Source: PALSA-607 sp036510735
Lineage (GTDB): Bacteria; Actinomycetota; Actinomycetes; Acidothermales; Acidothermaceae
Length of the DNA stretch: 20,829 bases
Assembly: GCA_036510735.1 (NCBI GenBank)
Contig: DATCDK010000198.1
Span: 1 to 20,829, forward strand
Direction: 5' to 3'
A program made the position numbers and the translations under genes. Numbering within the stretch: the first letter of the stretch is position 1; every line of letters begins with the position of its first letter. Shown piece after piece: positions 1 through 8,019 of this stretch. The notes beneath the pieces are model-generated. The model was not told the DNA's origin and searched no databases. It saw only the letters and a list, made by a program, of their open reading frames with translations.

Positions 1-633
1 AAGGGCTTCACCGAGGCCACCTACAAGGTGTACCCGCTGGAGACCACCGACTTCACTGCGATCGCCTCGGCCATCGCCGCAACCCACGCGAAAATCGTCT
101 TGCTCGGAACGATGCCCCCGGATGGGTACGCCCTGATTCAGGACTTCATCCAGGACAAGTACAACATGGACATTCTTGCCGAGGCTTCCGGCCCGGACCA
201 GGGCGCGCAGTTCATCAAGGCCATCGGTGCAAGCAACACCGAAGCGGTGATGGTCCCCAACACGTGGTACCCCGATTCCGTTTTCTTCCAGAACTCCGAC
301 ATGGTCGCGGAGTACCTGAAGATGTTTGGGGGCACCAAGGACGCCATCAGTGCCGACGTGGCTGAGGCCTTCTCCGCGGGTCAAGTCCTGATGCAGGCCG
401 TGACGCACAACAACTCGCTGAGCAACTCCGAGCTGGAGACGTACCTGCACTCGGGTGCGACGTTCCAGAGCGTCCAGGGTCCGGTGACGTTCGGCAGTGA
501 CGGGGAAAACGTCGGTGCAACGCCGTACATCTTCCAGTGGCAGCACGGGACCTTCGTACCGGTACTGCCCACCGGTGGTTCCGACATCAAGGCCGTCGAA
601 GTTCCCAAGCCGGCCTGGGGATCAGGTGGATAG
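1..633 (+). CDS. ABC transporter substrate-binding protein, Liv/HAAT type (5' partial)
   Basis: This is the C-terminal half (about 210 residues) of an extracytoplasmic solute-binding protein of the Peripla_BP_6/leucine-binding type. The frame is open from base 1, so the start, the signal peptide and the first lobe lie outside the window; full-length family members have about 400 residues. Visible family traits are the second-lobe segment reading NTWYPDS, the helix AEAFSAGQVLMQAV, and the closing pattern in which QGPVTFGSDGEN precedes a short strand FQWQHGTFVPVLP. It would capture the ligand outside the membrane and deliver it to the LivHM pore encoded next. The tail ends in a Gly/Ser-rich stretch. 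The ligand cannot be inferred: this family also binds amides, urea and aromatic acids. Family assignment is firm, specificity is unknown. Confidence 0.9.
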   Translation, partial: KGFTEATYKVYPLETTDFTAIASAIAATHAKIVLLGTMPPDGYALIQDFIQDKYNMDILAEASGPDQGAQFIKAIGASNTEAVMVPNTWYPDSVFFQNSDMVAEYLKMFGGTKDAISADVAEAFSAGQVLMQAVTHNNSLSNSELETYLHSGATFQSVQGPVTFGSDGENVGATPYIFQWQHGTFVPVLPTGGSDIKAVEVPKPAWGSGG

Positions 634-652
634 CAGTTCCACGGCAACCATG

Positions 653-698
653 CCTGGGCAGGTCCGGCTTCCCCGCGAGGGGAGCCGGACCTGCCAGG
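653..698 (+). terminator. Strong hairpin between binding-protein gene and livH
   Basis: The arms GGCAGGTCCGGCTTCCCC (657-674) and GGGGAGCCGGACCTGCC (679-695) pair over 17 bp with one bulged T and a GCGA tetraloop. CCT/AGG at 653-655 and 696-698 can extend the stem past a bulged G. No T-run follows, which is usual for actinobacterial terminators. It lies 20 nt after the binding-protein stop and 58 nt before livH. It may act as a partial terminator or an mRNA 3'-stabilising structure, giving more binding protein than permease. Nothing else is seen between 634 and 756 apart from the livH ribosome site. Confidence 0.7.
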
Positions 699-756
699 AT
701 GATCAGGCAGCACGAACCCGGCCATCGCACTCGGGCGGGCGGTTAGGGGAGCGGAA

Positions 757-1629
757 GTGCTGATTACCCAAGCGATAGTGGATGGAATCCTCGTCGGGGG
801 TTTCTACGCATTGATGGCCGCTGGCCTCACGCTGGTCTTCGGTGTGATGGACATCGTCAACTTCGCGCAGGGCGCGCTCGTCGTCTTGGGCGCGTATCTG
901 AGCTACGCCATTACGACCCACACAAGCATCGACCCCTTCCTCACACTGATCGCAACGGTGCCCGCGATGGGGTTGCTCGGCGTTGCGATCTACTGGCTGT
1001 TGATCAAGCCGATCAAGCGGGATCGCACGGTCATGTCCCTGCTGGTGATGTTTGCTGTTGCCACCCTTGTCGAGGGCTTCCTTGACCTGACCTTCACGAG
1101 CAACCTGGTGCAGATCCAAGTGCCGTACGCACGGGAGTCGTTCGAGATCGGTGGCATCACGTTCCCGAAGATTTACTTGTACGCATTCCTGATGAGCGCG
1201 GTGCTGCTCGGCGGCCTCTACGCATTGCTGTACCGCACACGATTCGGCCGGAGTCTGCGCGCCTCGATGCAGAACCCCGCTGCTGCACGCCTGATTGGCG
1301 TGAACATCGACAAGGTGTCGGCCATCACGCTCGGAATCGGCGTTGGGCTTGCCGCCGCCGGGGGCATGGTGTTCGGCACCACCAACTCGTTCAACGCAGC
1401 GAGCTCCTACGACCTGATCTCACGGCTTCTTGTCATCGTCATCCTGGGCGGCTTCGGGAGTGTCGGCGGCGCTTTGACGGCGGCCATCCTCATGCTGGTG
1501 ATCCAGGACGTCGTCGCCGTCGAATGGTCGCCGGTCTGGGGCCAGACCATCTTCTACATTGTGCTTGTCGTCGTGCTGCTCGTGCGACCACAAGGGCTGT
1601 TCGGACGACAGGGAGTACGCGCACAGTGA
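757..1629 (+). CDS. livH: Branched-chain amino acid-type ABC permease LivH
   Basis: A 290-residue integral membrane permease, the usual LivH length, that forms half of the translocation pore. The N-terminus carries the family pattern YALMAAGLTLVFGVMDIVNF followed by AQGALVVLGAY. A cytoplasmic loop near the middle (RTRFGRSLRASMQNPAAARL) precedes the conserved segment around LIGVNIDKV that contacts the ATPases. The end LLVRPQGLFG is diagnostic. About eight hydrophobic segments can be counted. The GTG start at 757 follows GGGGAG at 746-751 with good spacing. The stop overlaps the livM start (GTGA at 1626-1629), so the two are translationally coupled. Family-level certainty is high; the transported compound is not known. 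Confidence 0.93.
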   Translation: MLITQAIVDGILVGGFYALMAAGLTLVFGVMDIVNFAQGALVVLGAYLSYAITTHTSIDPFLTLIATVPAMGLLGVAIYWLLIKPIKRDRTVMSLLVMFAVATLVEGFLDLTFTSNLVQIQVPYARESFEIGGITFPKIYLYAFLMSAVLLGGLYALLYRTRFGRSLRASMQNPAAARLIGVNIDKVSAITLGIGVGLAAAGGMVFGTTNSFNAASSYDLISRLLVIVILGGFGSVGGALTAAILMLVIQDVVAVEWSPVWGQTIFYIVLVVVLLVRPQGLFGRQGVRAQ

Positions 1630-2723
1630 CGACTCAGGCAGTAACCACTCACGCGACCGGTACCCCCGCCCGGCCCTACCGGCTGCCTGGCGGGGTGCGG
1701 TTCGGAACGCTGGGGCTGGTCGCCATTGTGCTGCTCGCGTTCCCTATCGTCATTTCGAATCCAGCGGTGACGTCGGTCGGGGTCTTCGCGTTGATCTTCG
1801 TGCTGTCCGTGTCGGGGTGGAATATCCTCTCCGGCTACGCGGGCTACATTGCGCTCGGTGGCGCCGTCTTCTTCGGGATCGGCCAGTACACCTCGGCGCT
1901 GCTCACGATCCACCTCAAGATCTCGCCCGGTTGGCCGCTGTTCCTGCTGCTACCGGTGGCCGGTGCAGTCGCAGGACTCGCCGCCTTCCCGGTCGGCTGG
2001 CTCCTGCTGCGGGTAAGGAAGCACACGTTCATCGTTTTGACCATTGCGTCGATGTTCATCTTCCAGCTGTTCGCGTTCAACCTCGGCAGCATCACCGGCG
2101 GCTCGCAGGGCCTGCAGATGCCGTTCCCTGGCTGGAAGGGCAGCTACTTCAACGAACCGTTCTATTACGTGGCGCTGTTCGCGTCGGTGATCGCGATCTT
2201 CACGTCGTGGACCATCCGCCGGTCCAAGTTCGGGCTTGGGCTGATGGCGATCCGCGATGATGAAGACCGCGCGCGCAGCCTCGGTGTCCACACCAAGTCG
2301 ACGAAGCTGGTTGCGTTCGCCATCTCGGCAGTGTTTATGGGCGTCGCGGGCGCCATCTACGCTCCCTTCGTCGGTTCGATCTTTCCGCAGTTCGCGTTTG
2401 ACCCGACCTTCGACCTGGCGATGGCGGTCATGGCCTTTACCGGCGGCCTCGGGACTGTGGCCGGCCCCGTGATCGGGGCGCTGGTGATCGAGTCGGCACA
2501 GCAGTACTTCCTGCTGGAGTTCGGCGGCGCCAACGTCTTCCTGATCGTGTACGGCGCGCTGTTCGTCATCATCCTGCGCTTCCTGCCGGACGGCATCGTG
2601 CCGAGCATCAGCATGCGCTGGCGAAGCTGGTACGACGCACGAGAACGCCGAAGGCTCGACGCCGTCACCGCAAATCCCCCGGCTGGACGGGACACCGTTC
2701 CGGTGACCGGTGAGCGGGCATGA
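1626..2723 (+). CDS. livM: Branched-chain amino acid-type ABC permease LivM
   Basis: A 365-residue second pore subunit. After a polar N-terminal lead of about 30 residues (rich in Thr/Ala) come hydrophobic helices and the LivM signatures SGYAGYIALGGAVFFGIGQY and, on the cytoplasmic coupling loop, MAIRDDEDRARSLGV. These correspond to the family's GYxGxxSLGxxxFxGxGAY and ARxLGxxxxxxK patterns. The GTG at 1626 is chosen because it overlaps the livH stop by 4 nt and gives a normal length. The frame is also open further upstream to 1524, but that part is only livH read in another frame. A charged tail (RSWYDARERRRLD) ends at a TGA that overlaps the livG ATG. Confidence 0.92.
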   Translation: MTTQAVTTHATGTPARPYRLPGGVRFGTLGLVAIVLLAFPIVISNPAVTSVGVFALIFVLSVSGWNILSGYAGYIALGGAVFFGIGQYTSALLTIHLKISPGWPLFLLLPVAGAVAGLAAFPVGWLLLRVRKHTFIVLTIASMFIFQLFAFNLGSITGGSQGLQMPFPGWKGSYFNEPFYYVALFASVIAIFTSWTIRRSKFGLGLMAIRDDEDRARSLGVHTKSTKLVAFAISAVFMGVAGAIYAPFVGSIFPQFAFDPTFDLAMAVMAFTGGLGTVAGPVIGALVIESAQQYFLLEFGGANVFLIVYGALFVIILRFLPDGIVPSISMRWRSWYDARERRRLDAVTANPPAGRDTVPVTGERA

Positions 2724-3472
2724 CCGCGCTGCTCGAAGTCGACGAGGTCCGCAAGTCTTACGGCGGAGTCCAGGCGTTGCGCGGCTGCAGCATGTCTTTT
2801 CAGGACGGCGCCATCAACGGGCTGATCGGCCCAAACGGCTCGGGCAAGACAACGCTGTTCAACGTGATCACCGGGTACGAGCGTCCGGACTCCGGAACAG
2901 TGACGCTTCGCGGGAAGAATCTGACCAACGCCACCCCTGACAAAGCGTTCGAGGCCGGCATCGGGCGCACCTTTCAGCTGACCAGGGTGTTCCCACGGCT
3001 GACCGTCCTGGAGAACGTGCACGTGGCGGCACAGCGCCGCGGCCTGCTAAGCCAACTGCGCAGCTGGACCACGGGCGCCGAGCACCGGCAAGCAACCGAG
3101 GCGCTCGACTTCGTCGGCCTCACTCGACTCTCGTATGAGCCGGCCGGGAACTTGTCGTACGGTCAGCAGAAGTTGCTGGAGTTCGCCTCCATCATCGTGG
3201 CGCAGCCGAAGATGATGCTGCTCGACGAGCCGGCCGGCGGGGTGAACCCCACACTGCTCAAGCATCTGGCGGGGCGCATCCGCGAACTCAACGCCGAGGG
3301 TGTCACTTTCATCATCGTCGAGCACGACATGGAGTTCGTCATGGGTCTGTGCGACCAGGTCGCTGTCATGCACAACGGCAGCGCGCTCACCGCCGGAGTT
3401 CCCGACGACGTCCGCGCCAACCCTGCAGTCCTCGAGGCGTACCTCGGTAGCGACCTGGGCGAGGAGGACTAG
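2720..3472 (+). CDS. livG: Branched-chain amino acid-type ABC ATPase LivG
   Basis: A 250-residue cytoplasmic ATPase powering the LivHM importer. Walker A is GPNGSGKTT at residues 37-45. The ABC signature is LSYGQQK, the version typical of LivG rather than LSGGQ. Walker B is MMLLDEP, followed by AGGVNP, and the H-loop is IIVEHDMEFV. The region after Walker A (FQLTRVFPRLTVLENV) is the Q-loop. The ATG at 2720 overlaps the livM stop by 4 nt. The gene ends at 3472, sharing one base with the livF GTG. All ATPase motifs are intact, so an active subunit is expected. Confidence 0.94.
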   Translation: MTALLEVDEVRKSYGGVQALRGCSMSFQDGAINGLIGPNGSGKTTLFNVITGYERPDSGTVTLRGKNLTNATPDKAFEAGIGRTFQLTRVFPRLTVLENVHVAAQRRGLLSQLRSWTTGAEHRQATEALDFVGLTRLSYEPAGNLSYGQQKLLEFASIIVAQPKMMLLDEPAGGVNPTLLKHLAGRIRELNAEGVTFIIVEHDMEFVMGLCDQVAVMHNGSALTAGVPDDVRANPAVLEAYLGSDLGEED

Positions 3473-4245
3473 TGCTGACTCTCGACGGTGTGTTCGCTGG
3501 CTACGGCGGCGGCGACATCCTGCGCGGTATCGATCTCACGATCCCGAAGGGCTCGATCACCTGCGTGGTCGGTCCCAACGGTGCGGGCAAGTCGACGCTG
3601 CTCAAGGTGATCAGCGGGCTCCTCAAGCCACGCCTCGGCACCATCACCTTCCTCGACAAGCCGATCGCGGGTCGGTCACCGCAGCAGATCCTGCGTGCGG
3701 GCATCGTGCAAGTCATGCAAGCTCGCAGCGTCTTCCCGGACCTCACTGTCGAGGAGAACGTCGAGCTAGGGGCGTTCCTTGAGCGCGACAAGGCAGTCAT
3801 CCGCAAGCGGATGGCCGAGGTCATCGAGCAGTTCCCCATCGTCAAGGAGCGCTTTCGTGACAAGGCTGGAGCGCTGTCCGGTGGCCAGCAGCGGATGGTC
3901 GAATTTGCCCGGGCGCTCATGCTCGACCCGTCGCTCGTCGTCCTCGACGAACCTTCGATGGGGCTCGAGCCCAAGGCTGCAGCCATGATGTATGGGCACG
4001 TACGCCAGATGGCCGCGGACGGCCGTACCGTTCTGCTGGTCGAGCAGAATGTTCGTGCTGGTCTGAAGTTGGCGAGCCACGGTGTGGTGCTCGAGGGCGG
4101 CCGCGTGCGCCTTGAGGGCACCGGATCGGAGATTCTGGCGAACCCCCAAATGCGCGTGCTGTACCTCGGTGGAAGCGTGCCAGAGGCGGTGGCGCCGGAG
4201 GCCGAACTGACGTCCGCGATCGAACGACCATCAGATGGCGTATGA
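3472..4245 (+). CDS. livF: Branched-chain amino acid-type ABC ATPase LivF
   Basis: A 257-residue second ATPase of the importer. It shows Walker A GPNGAGKST, a Q-loop in MQARSVFPDLTVEENV, signature LSGGQQR, Walker B VVLDEP with SMGLEP after it, and VLLVEQN, where Gln stands in place of the H-loop His, as is usual for LivF. The GTG start is preceded by GAGGAGG at 3461-3467 with suitable spacing. A C-terminal extension of about 25 residues (VPEAVAPEAELTSAIERPS) goes past the normal LivF end and overlaps the next gene by 11 nt. This overlap ties the importer to the downstream enzymes in one transcript. Confidence 0.94.
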   Translation: MLTLDGVFAGYGGGDILRGIDLTIPKGSITCVVGPNGAGKSTLLKVISGLLKPRLGTITFLDKPIAGRSPQQILRAGIVQVMQARSVFPDLTVEENVELGAFLERDKAVIRKRMAEVIEQFPIVKERFRDKAGALSGGQQRMVEFARALMLDPSLVVLDEPSMGLEPKAAAMMYGHVRQMAADGRTVLLVEQNVRAGLKLASHGVVLEGGRVRLEGTGSEILANPQMRVLYLGGSVPEAVAPEAELTSAIERPSDGV

Positions 4246-5437
4246 GTTGACAGAGTGGCAGCAGGAGTTGGTGCTGCGCACCCGCGACTATGCGACGCGT
4301 GTTGTACGGCCGGCGGCAGGCAGGCTCGAATCCTTGCGCGCCGCAGAGGACTTTCCGTTCGACCTCATGCGCGAGGGGATGGATCTCGGCCTGAAGTCAT
4401 TGCCGCTCCCAGTCGAACTCGGTGGCGCAGATGCCGACATGCTCACGCAGTGTCTTGTTGCCGAGGAACTGGCCGCGGGAGACCTGTCAGTGGCTTATTT
4501 CTTTCGCCACTATTGGCGGTTCGCTCGGCTCATTCCGAGGTTGCCCACCTCCATCCGTGACCTCGTGGTGGACGGAATCGCGAATGACGAGCGTTTCGTG
4601 CCGGCCAGCGCCAGCACGGAGGCTGATGCCGGTAGCGATAACGCGTTCCCATACGACGCTCCCGGGCACGGGGCGATGCTCAGTGCCCGGCAGGAGGGTG
4701 ACGTCTGGCGCTTGAACGGTACGAAGACGATGATCACCAACGCCGGTATCGCGTCCCTCTATTTTGTTCTGGCCCGAACCGACTCCACGGTGGGCATCCG
4801 CTCGGGCGCGACCATGATCGCCGTCCCTGCAACGACGCCCGGCCTGAGCGTTGGTCCGCTGTATTCCAAGATGGGCCAGCGCGGTTCGCCGCAGGCGGAC
4901 GTGATCCTCGATGACTGTCGCGTGCCGTTGGACTACGCGATTACGGCACCTGGCGCGGGCTATGAGGTCAGCGAGCGCGGCCTCGTTGCCGCGAACATCA
5001 CCAACGCCGCCATGTGCGTCGGCGTCGCTCGCGAGGCGTACGACCTGGCGCTGGACTGGTCGACCAAGCGCGTCCAAGGCGGCAAGCCGATCTGCGAACA
5101 CCAGCTAGTGGCCCACGACCTGGGCCGGATGCGGATGCTCGTTCAGGCGGCGCGCGACCACCTGCACGCGGTGGCCTACGAGTACTCGCACACGCCGTCC
5201 TTCTCGCCCGAGCGCTGCTGGGAGGTGCGCGTCTTCTCCTCGGATGTGGCTATCGAGGTCACCCAGAAGGCCATGCTGCTGTTCGGTGGCCGCGGCATGA
5301 TGACGCCCTTCACCGTCGAGCGACTCGTTCGCGACGCGCTTACCCTCACCCACGGAAACGGAACCAACCCCCTCATGACCATGCGGCTGGGAAGCTCCCA
5401 GGCGCGAGCCTGGGCCCAACGTACGGAGACGGCATGA
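4235..5437 (+). CDS. Acyl-CoA dehydrogenase-fold flavoprotein lacking the usual catalytic Glu
   Basis: A 400-residue protein with the full acyl-CoA dehydrogenase layout: helical N-domain, a beta-domain with ASTEADAGSD (about residues 123-132) and LNGTKTMITNAG, and a C-terminal helical domain with TKRVQGGKPI and LLFGGRGMMTPF. FAD binding looks intact. Family members use a Glu either in the IYEGT motif near residue 376 (MCAD type) or in the helix containing position 254 (isovaleryl-CoA type). By hand alignment the first position is Asn375 (sequence THGNGT) and the second is Ala253/Asn254. The enzyme may therefore use another base or do different chemistry (oxygenation, desaturation of a non-CoA substrate), or be inactive. 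No CoA ligase or enoyl-CoA hydratase is near. It overlaps livF by 11 nt and the next gene by 4 nt (ATGA). The fold is certain, the reaction is not. Confidence 0.85.
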   Translation: MAYELTEWQQELVLRTRDYATRVVRPAAGRLESLRAAEDFPFDLMREGMDLGLKSLPLPVELGGADADMLTQCLVAEELAAGDLSVAYFFRHYWRFARLIPRLPTSIRDLVVDGIANDERFVPASASTEADAGSDNAFPYDAPGHGAMLSARQEGDVWRLNGTKTMITNAGIASLYFVLARTDSTVGIRSGATMIAVPATTPGLSVGPLYSKMGQRGSPQADVILDDCRVPLDYAITAPGAGYEVSERGLVAANITNAAMCVGVAREAYDLALDWSTKRVQGGKPICEHQLVAHDLGRMRMLVQAARDHLHAVAYEYSHTPSFSPERCWEVRVFSSDVAIEVTQKAMLLFGGRGMMTPFTVERLVRDALTLTHGNGTNPLMTMRLGSSQARAWAQRTETA

Positions 5438-6399
5438 TCGATTACGCACGCGCTGACGCCAAGCAGGCGGCCCGCGACTCCTTCCATGGAATCTGGGCGG
5501 CGCTGACCACACCATTCGCCGCAGGTGGTGGTGTCGACGATGACGCACTCGTCAGGGACGTCGAGCGGTTAGCAGGGCCGCTTCGCATGGATGGCCTTTT
5601 CTGCACCGGTGTGATGGCCGAGTTTTGGTCGCTGAGCATGCCCGAGCGGCAGCGCTCTGTGCGTCTTGTTGTCGAGGCCAGTGCCGGCCGCCTGCCCGTC
5701 CTCGCCCACACCGGTCACCACAGCGCCGCCGACACCATTGCCTTGACGCGGCAGGCGGCGGACGCCGGCGCTGACTTCGCCGTGGTGATCAACCCCTACT
5801 ACCCCGCGGGCTCGGACGACGGACTGTGCGCCTGGTTCACAGAGGTGCTCGACAACGTCGACATCGGAGTGTGGCTCTTCGACACCAACTACTCAGGGGT
5901 GTCGCTCTCGCTCGACTTGATCAAGCGGCTGGCGGACACAGAGAACGTCTGCGGAATCAAGGTTGGCCACGATCACGCCCGGTACCTGGAAATTCTCGCG
6001 GCTGTCGGCGACCGGATCCTGGTCTGCGAGCCAAGCGAGGCGCACTGGCTAGAGAACATTCGCGACCACGGGCAGCGGGTCTACATGTCTTCTGCGTCGC
6101 CGTACCTGATCCAGACCCCCTCCTGGCAGCCGATGCGTGAGTACACCGAACTGGCGTTGAGCGGCGACTTCGACGCCGCGGCGAAGGCGTCCGCCCAACT
6201 AGATCCGGTTCGTGCCTTGTCGACCAAGTGGCTGCACGGTCAGTGGGTCGCGAACCGCATTAACCCCGTCCCCTTCATGAAGGCGTGGGGCGAGCTGCTC
6301 GGTATGTCAGGCGGGCTCGTCCGTCCGCCGCTGAGCCAGGTCACCCAGCAGCAGCGCGACGAAATCCGGAAGGACCTCGAGACGGTAGGCCTGATCTAG
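5434..6399 (+). CDS. DapA/N-acetylneuraminate lyase-family enzyme, divergent active site
   Basis: A 321-residue (beta/alpha)8 class I aldolase-type protein. The start ATG at 5434 overlaps the preceding stop and follows GGAG at 5425-5428. Schiff-base Lys176 is clear in NVCGIKVGHDHA, and NPYYP at 120-124 matches the family strand-5 motif. Two normally conserved elements differ. The carboxylate-binding GTTGE motif reads GVMAE (59-63), and the general-acid Tyr of the YNxP motif appears to be Phe149 (LFDTN, 148-152). It is therefore unlikely to be the housekeeping dihydrodipicolinate synthase. A dedicated lyase, hydratase or dehydratase on an imported 2-oxoacid-type compound is a reasonable inference. 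It is the last gene of the liv transcript and converges on the FAD enzyme with 15 nt between stops. Confidence 0.85.
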   Translation: MIDYARADAKQAARDSFHGIWAALTTPFAAGGGVDDDALVRDVERLAGPLRMDGLFCTGVMAEFWSLSMPERQRSVRLVVEASAGRLPVLAHTGHHSAADTIALTRQAADAGADFAVVINPYYPAGSDDGLCAWFTEVLDNVDIGVWLFDTNYSGVSLSLDLIKRLADTENVCGIKVGHDHARYLEILAAVGDRILVCEPSEAHWLENIRDHGQRVYMSSASPYLIQTPSWQPMREYTELALSGDFDAAAKASAQLDPVRALSTKWLHGQWVANRINPVPFMKAWGELLGMSGGLVRPPLSQVTQQQRDEIRKDLETVGLI

Positions 6400-6414
6400 C
6401 GTGAACCGCGGCCG

Positions 6415-8019
6415 CTAACCGGCGGTGGCTGCGACTGGCACTTCGGCTGCGGATACGACTTCACCGAGATCGTGGCCGAGATCCTTCAGCATGACGATCG
6501 CCGCATTGCGGCCAGGTGCACCCGTGATGGAGCCGCCCGGGTGAGTGGTTCCGCCGGTCTGATAGAGCCCCGGGATCGGCATCCGGTGGGAGGCCCAGCC
6601 CGGGGCTGGCCGCAGCGGACCGCTGAAGGCGGAGCCTCGATCGCCGCCGTGGAACGCACCGTTGACCATGTGGATGTTGGAGCGCTCGATGTCCACTGGT
6701 GCCTTCACCAGATGCGACAGGATGACGTCGGAGCTGAAGCTCGGCGCGACCCGCTGAAGAGCAGCAAGCTGGCGCTGGGCCACCTGCTCCTTGACGGTGT
6801 CCCAATCGTCCTTCTGGTCGGCCGGCAGCCGGTAGGCCTGGGGGCTCAAGAACTTCACCGTGTGCATGCCGTCGGGCGCCCGCTGTGGGTCGACCAGGCT
6901 CGGTGTGGCCACCAGCATCCACGGTGTGCCGTCGATGAAGCGCTCGAGTCGGATGTCGGCACTGAGCTTGATGAAGTCCTCGGGCCAGCCCGCGAGTCCG
7001 GCACTGACCGCGCTGATGCCGCCCCGCGGAGTCTCGAAGATCGGAGGTCGAGACGTCCCGAAGTAGGCGGCGAAGCCTGGGATTCCGACGTTGTACGTGT
7101 CGACGCCGTACTGGAACTCCTCCGGCCACGAGTCCTTTGGGGCCATCTCGATCAGGTGCTTGACGTGGATCGTGGAGAGTACGGCGGTCGTTGCGCGGTA
7201 GCTGTCACCGTCGGCTGTCTCGACGCCGACGCAGCGACCGTCCTCGATAATCAGACGGGACACCAACTTGTCGCAGGTGACACTGCCGCCGTGTGCCTCG
7301 AGGTAGCTGACGAGTGCGTGCGTGAGTTGACCGGAGCCGCCCTCGGGGATGGACCAACTACGCACCTGCCGAGCGAAGATCATGTACGCGAGCATGCCGG
7401 TGCCTGGCTGGTCGTAGAGGACGAAGGTCTGGAAGGCCATCCACAGCATGAATGACTGGACGTGCCGTTCCTTGAACTCGTGGCGGATGATGTCCCACGC
7501 ACTCAACGCGCGGCGCCTGGCCCAGATCTTGCCGTCGGGATGCTCGGACAGCCGCTGGTCGAGCGAGGGCCCGAAGCCGATGGGCGTGAACTGCGCAGCA
7601 GTGAACAGCGACTTCACTTTGTCGTACTCGTGTGACATCCGCCGGTAGGCGGCGGCATCTTCAGCGCTGAACCGAGCGATCTCTTCGATCGTTCGCTCGA
7701 AGTCCAGCCACATGGTGATCTGCTCCCCATCGGGGAAAGCCACGTGAGCGACCGGATCCGGCTCGAGATAGGAGAGCCCATATTCCTTGACGAGTCCAAG
7801 CTCGTCGTCGACCAGGAGCGGGTTGGCTCGGATCAGGGTGTGTCCGGTGGAGCAGCTGTCGATGAAGAAGCCCGGGTCGAGGATCTCCTCCGTCGCCGCA
7901 CCGCCGCCGGGGATATGCCTCGCGTCGAGCACCTGAACGCGATAGCCGGCCTTCGCTAGGTAACAGCTGGTGATGAGGCTGTTGTGGCCAGCACCGGCGA
8001 CCACGATGTCAGCATCCAT
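6415..8019 (-). CDS. FAD-dependent oxidoreductase, phytoene desaturase/PYROXD2-like
   Basis: A 534-residue flavin amine-oxidase/CrtI-superfamily protein. The dinucleotide-binding fold is at the N-terminus (VVAGAGHNSLITSCYLAKAG, residues 6-25), followed by the GGGAATEE motif that binds the FAD phosphates. The C-terminus has the FAD-closing pattern IPGLYQTGGTTHPGGSITG and then GRNAAIVML. GAGHNxL is typical of the bacterial relatives of PYROXD2 and of carotenoid desaturases. The ATG at 8019 is preceded by AGGGAGAG. The frame continues open upstream, but that part has no family similarity. No signal peptide or transmembrane helix is obvious. It could desaturate or oxidise a hydrophobic or cyclic substrate; no carotenoid genes are nearby, so a pigment role is not supported. 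Confidence 0.87.
   Translation of the reverse strand: MDADIVVAGAGHNSLITSCYLAKAGYRVQVLDARHIPGGGAATEEILDPGFFIDSCSTGHTLIRANPLLVDDELGLVKEYGLSYLEPDPVAHVAFPDGEQITMWLDFERTIEEIARFSAEDAAAYRRMSHEYDKVKSLFTAAQFTPIGFGPSLDQRLSEHPDGKIWARRRALSAWDIIRHEFKERHVQSFMLWMAFQTFVLYDQPGTGMLAYMIFARQVRSWSIPEGGSGQLTHALVSYLEAHGGSVTCDKLVSRLIIEDGRCVGVETADGDSYRATTAVLSTIHVKHLIEMAPKDSWPEEFQYGVDTYNVGIPGFAAYFGTSRPPIFETPRGGISAVSAGLAGWPEDFIKLSADIRLERFIDGTPWMLVATPSLVDPQRAPDGMHTVKFLSPQAYRLPADQKDDWDTVKEQVAQRQLAALQRVAPSFSSDVILSHLVKAPVDIERSNIHMVNGAFHGGDRGSAFSGPLRPAPGWASHRMPIPGLYQTGGTTHPGGSITGAPGRNAAIVMLKDLGHDLGEVVSAAEVPVAATAG

Noticed and set aside
1524..1625. A possible upstream start for livM inside livH
   Set aside because: The extra residues are the livH 3' end in another frame. 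The GTGA overlap at 1626 gives normal LivM length.
6405..6426. A small hairpin (ACCGC / GCGGT) between the convergent stops at 6399 and 6415
   Set aside because: The stem is only 5 bp with a 12-nt loop, too weak to call a terminator.
6472..7455. A 327-codon plus-strand frame opposite the FAD oxidoreductase
   Set aside because: No family motifs, and the opposite strand carries an intact FAD enzyme with N- and C-terminal signatures.
6415..8019. Carotenoid biosynthesis role for the FAD enzyme
   Set aside because: It resembles phytoene desaturases in fold only. No phytoene synthase, cyclase or prenyltransferase gene is nearby.
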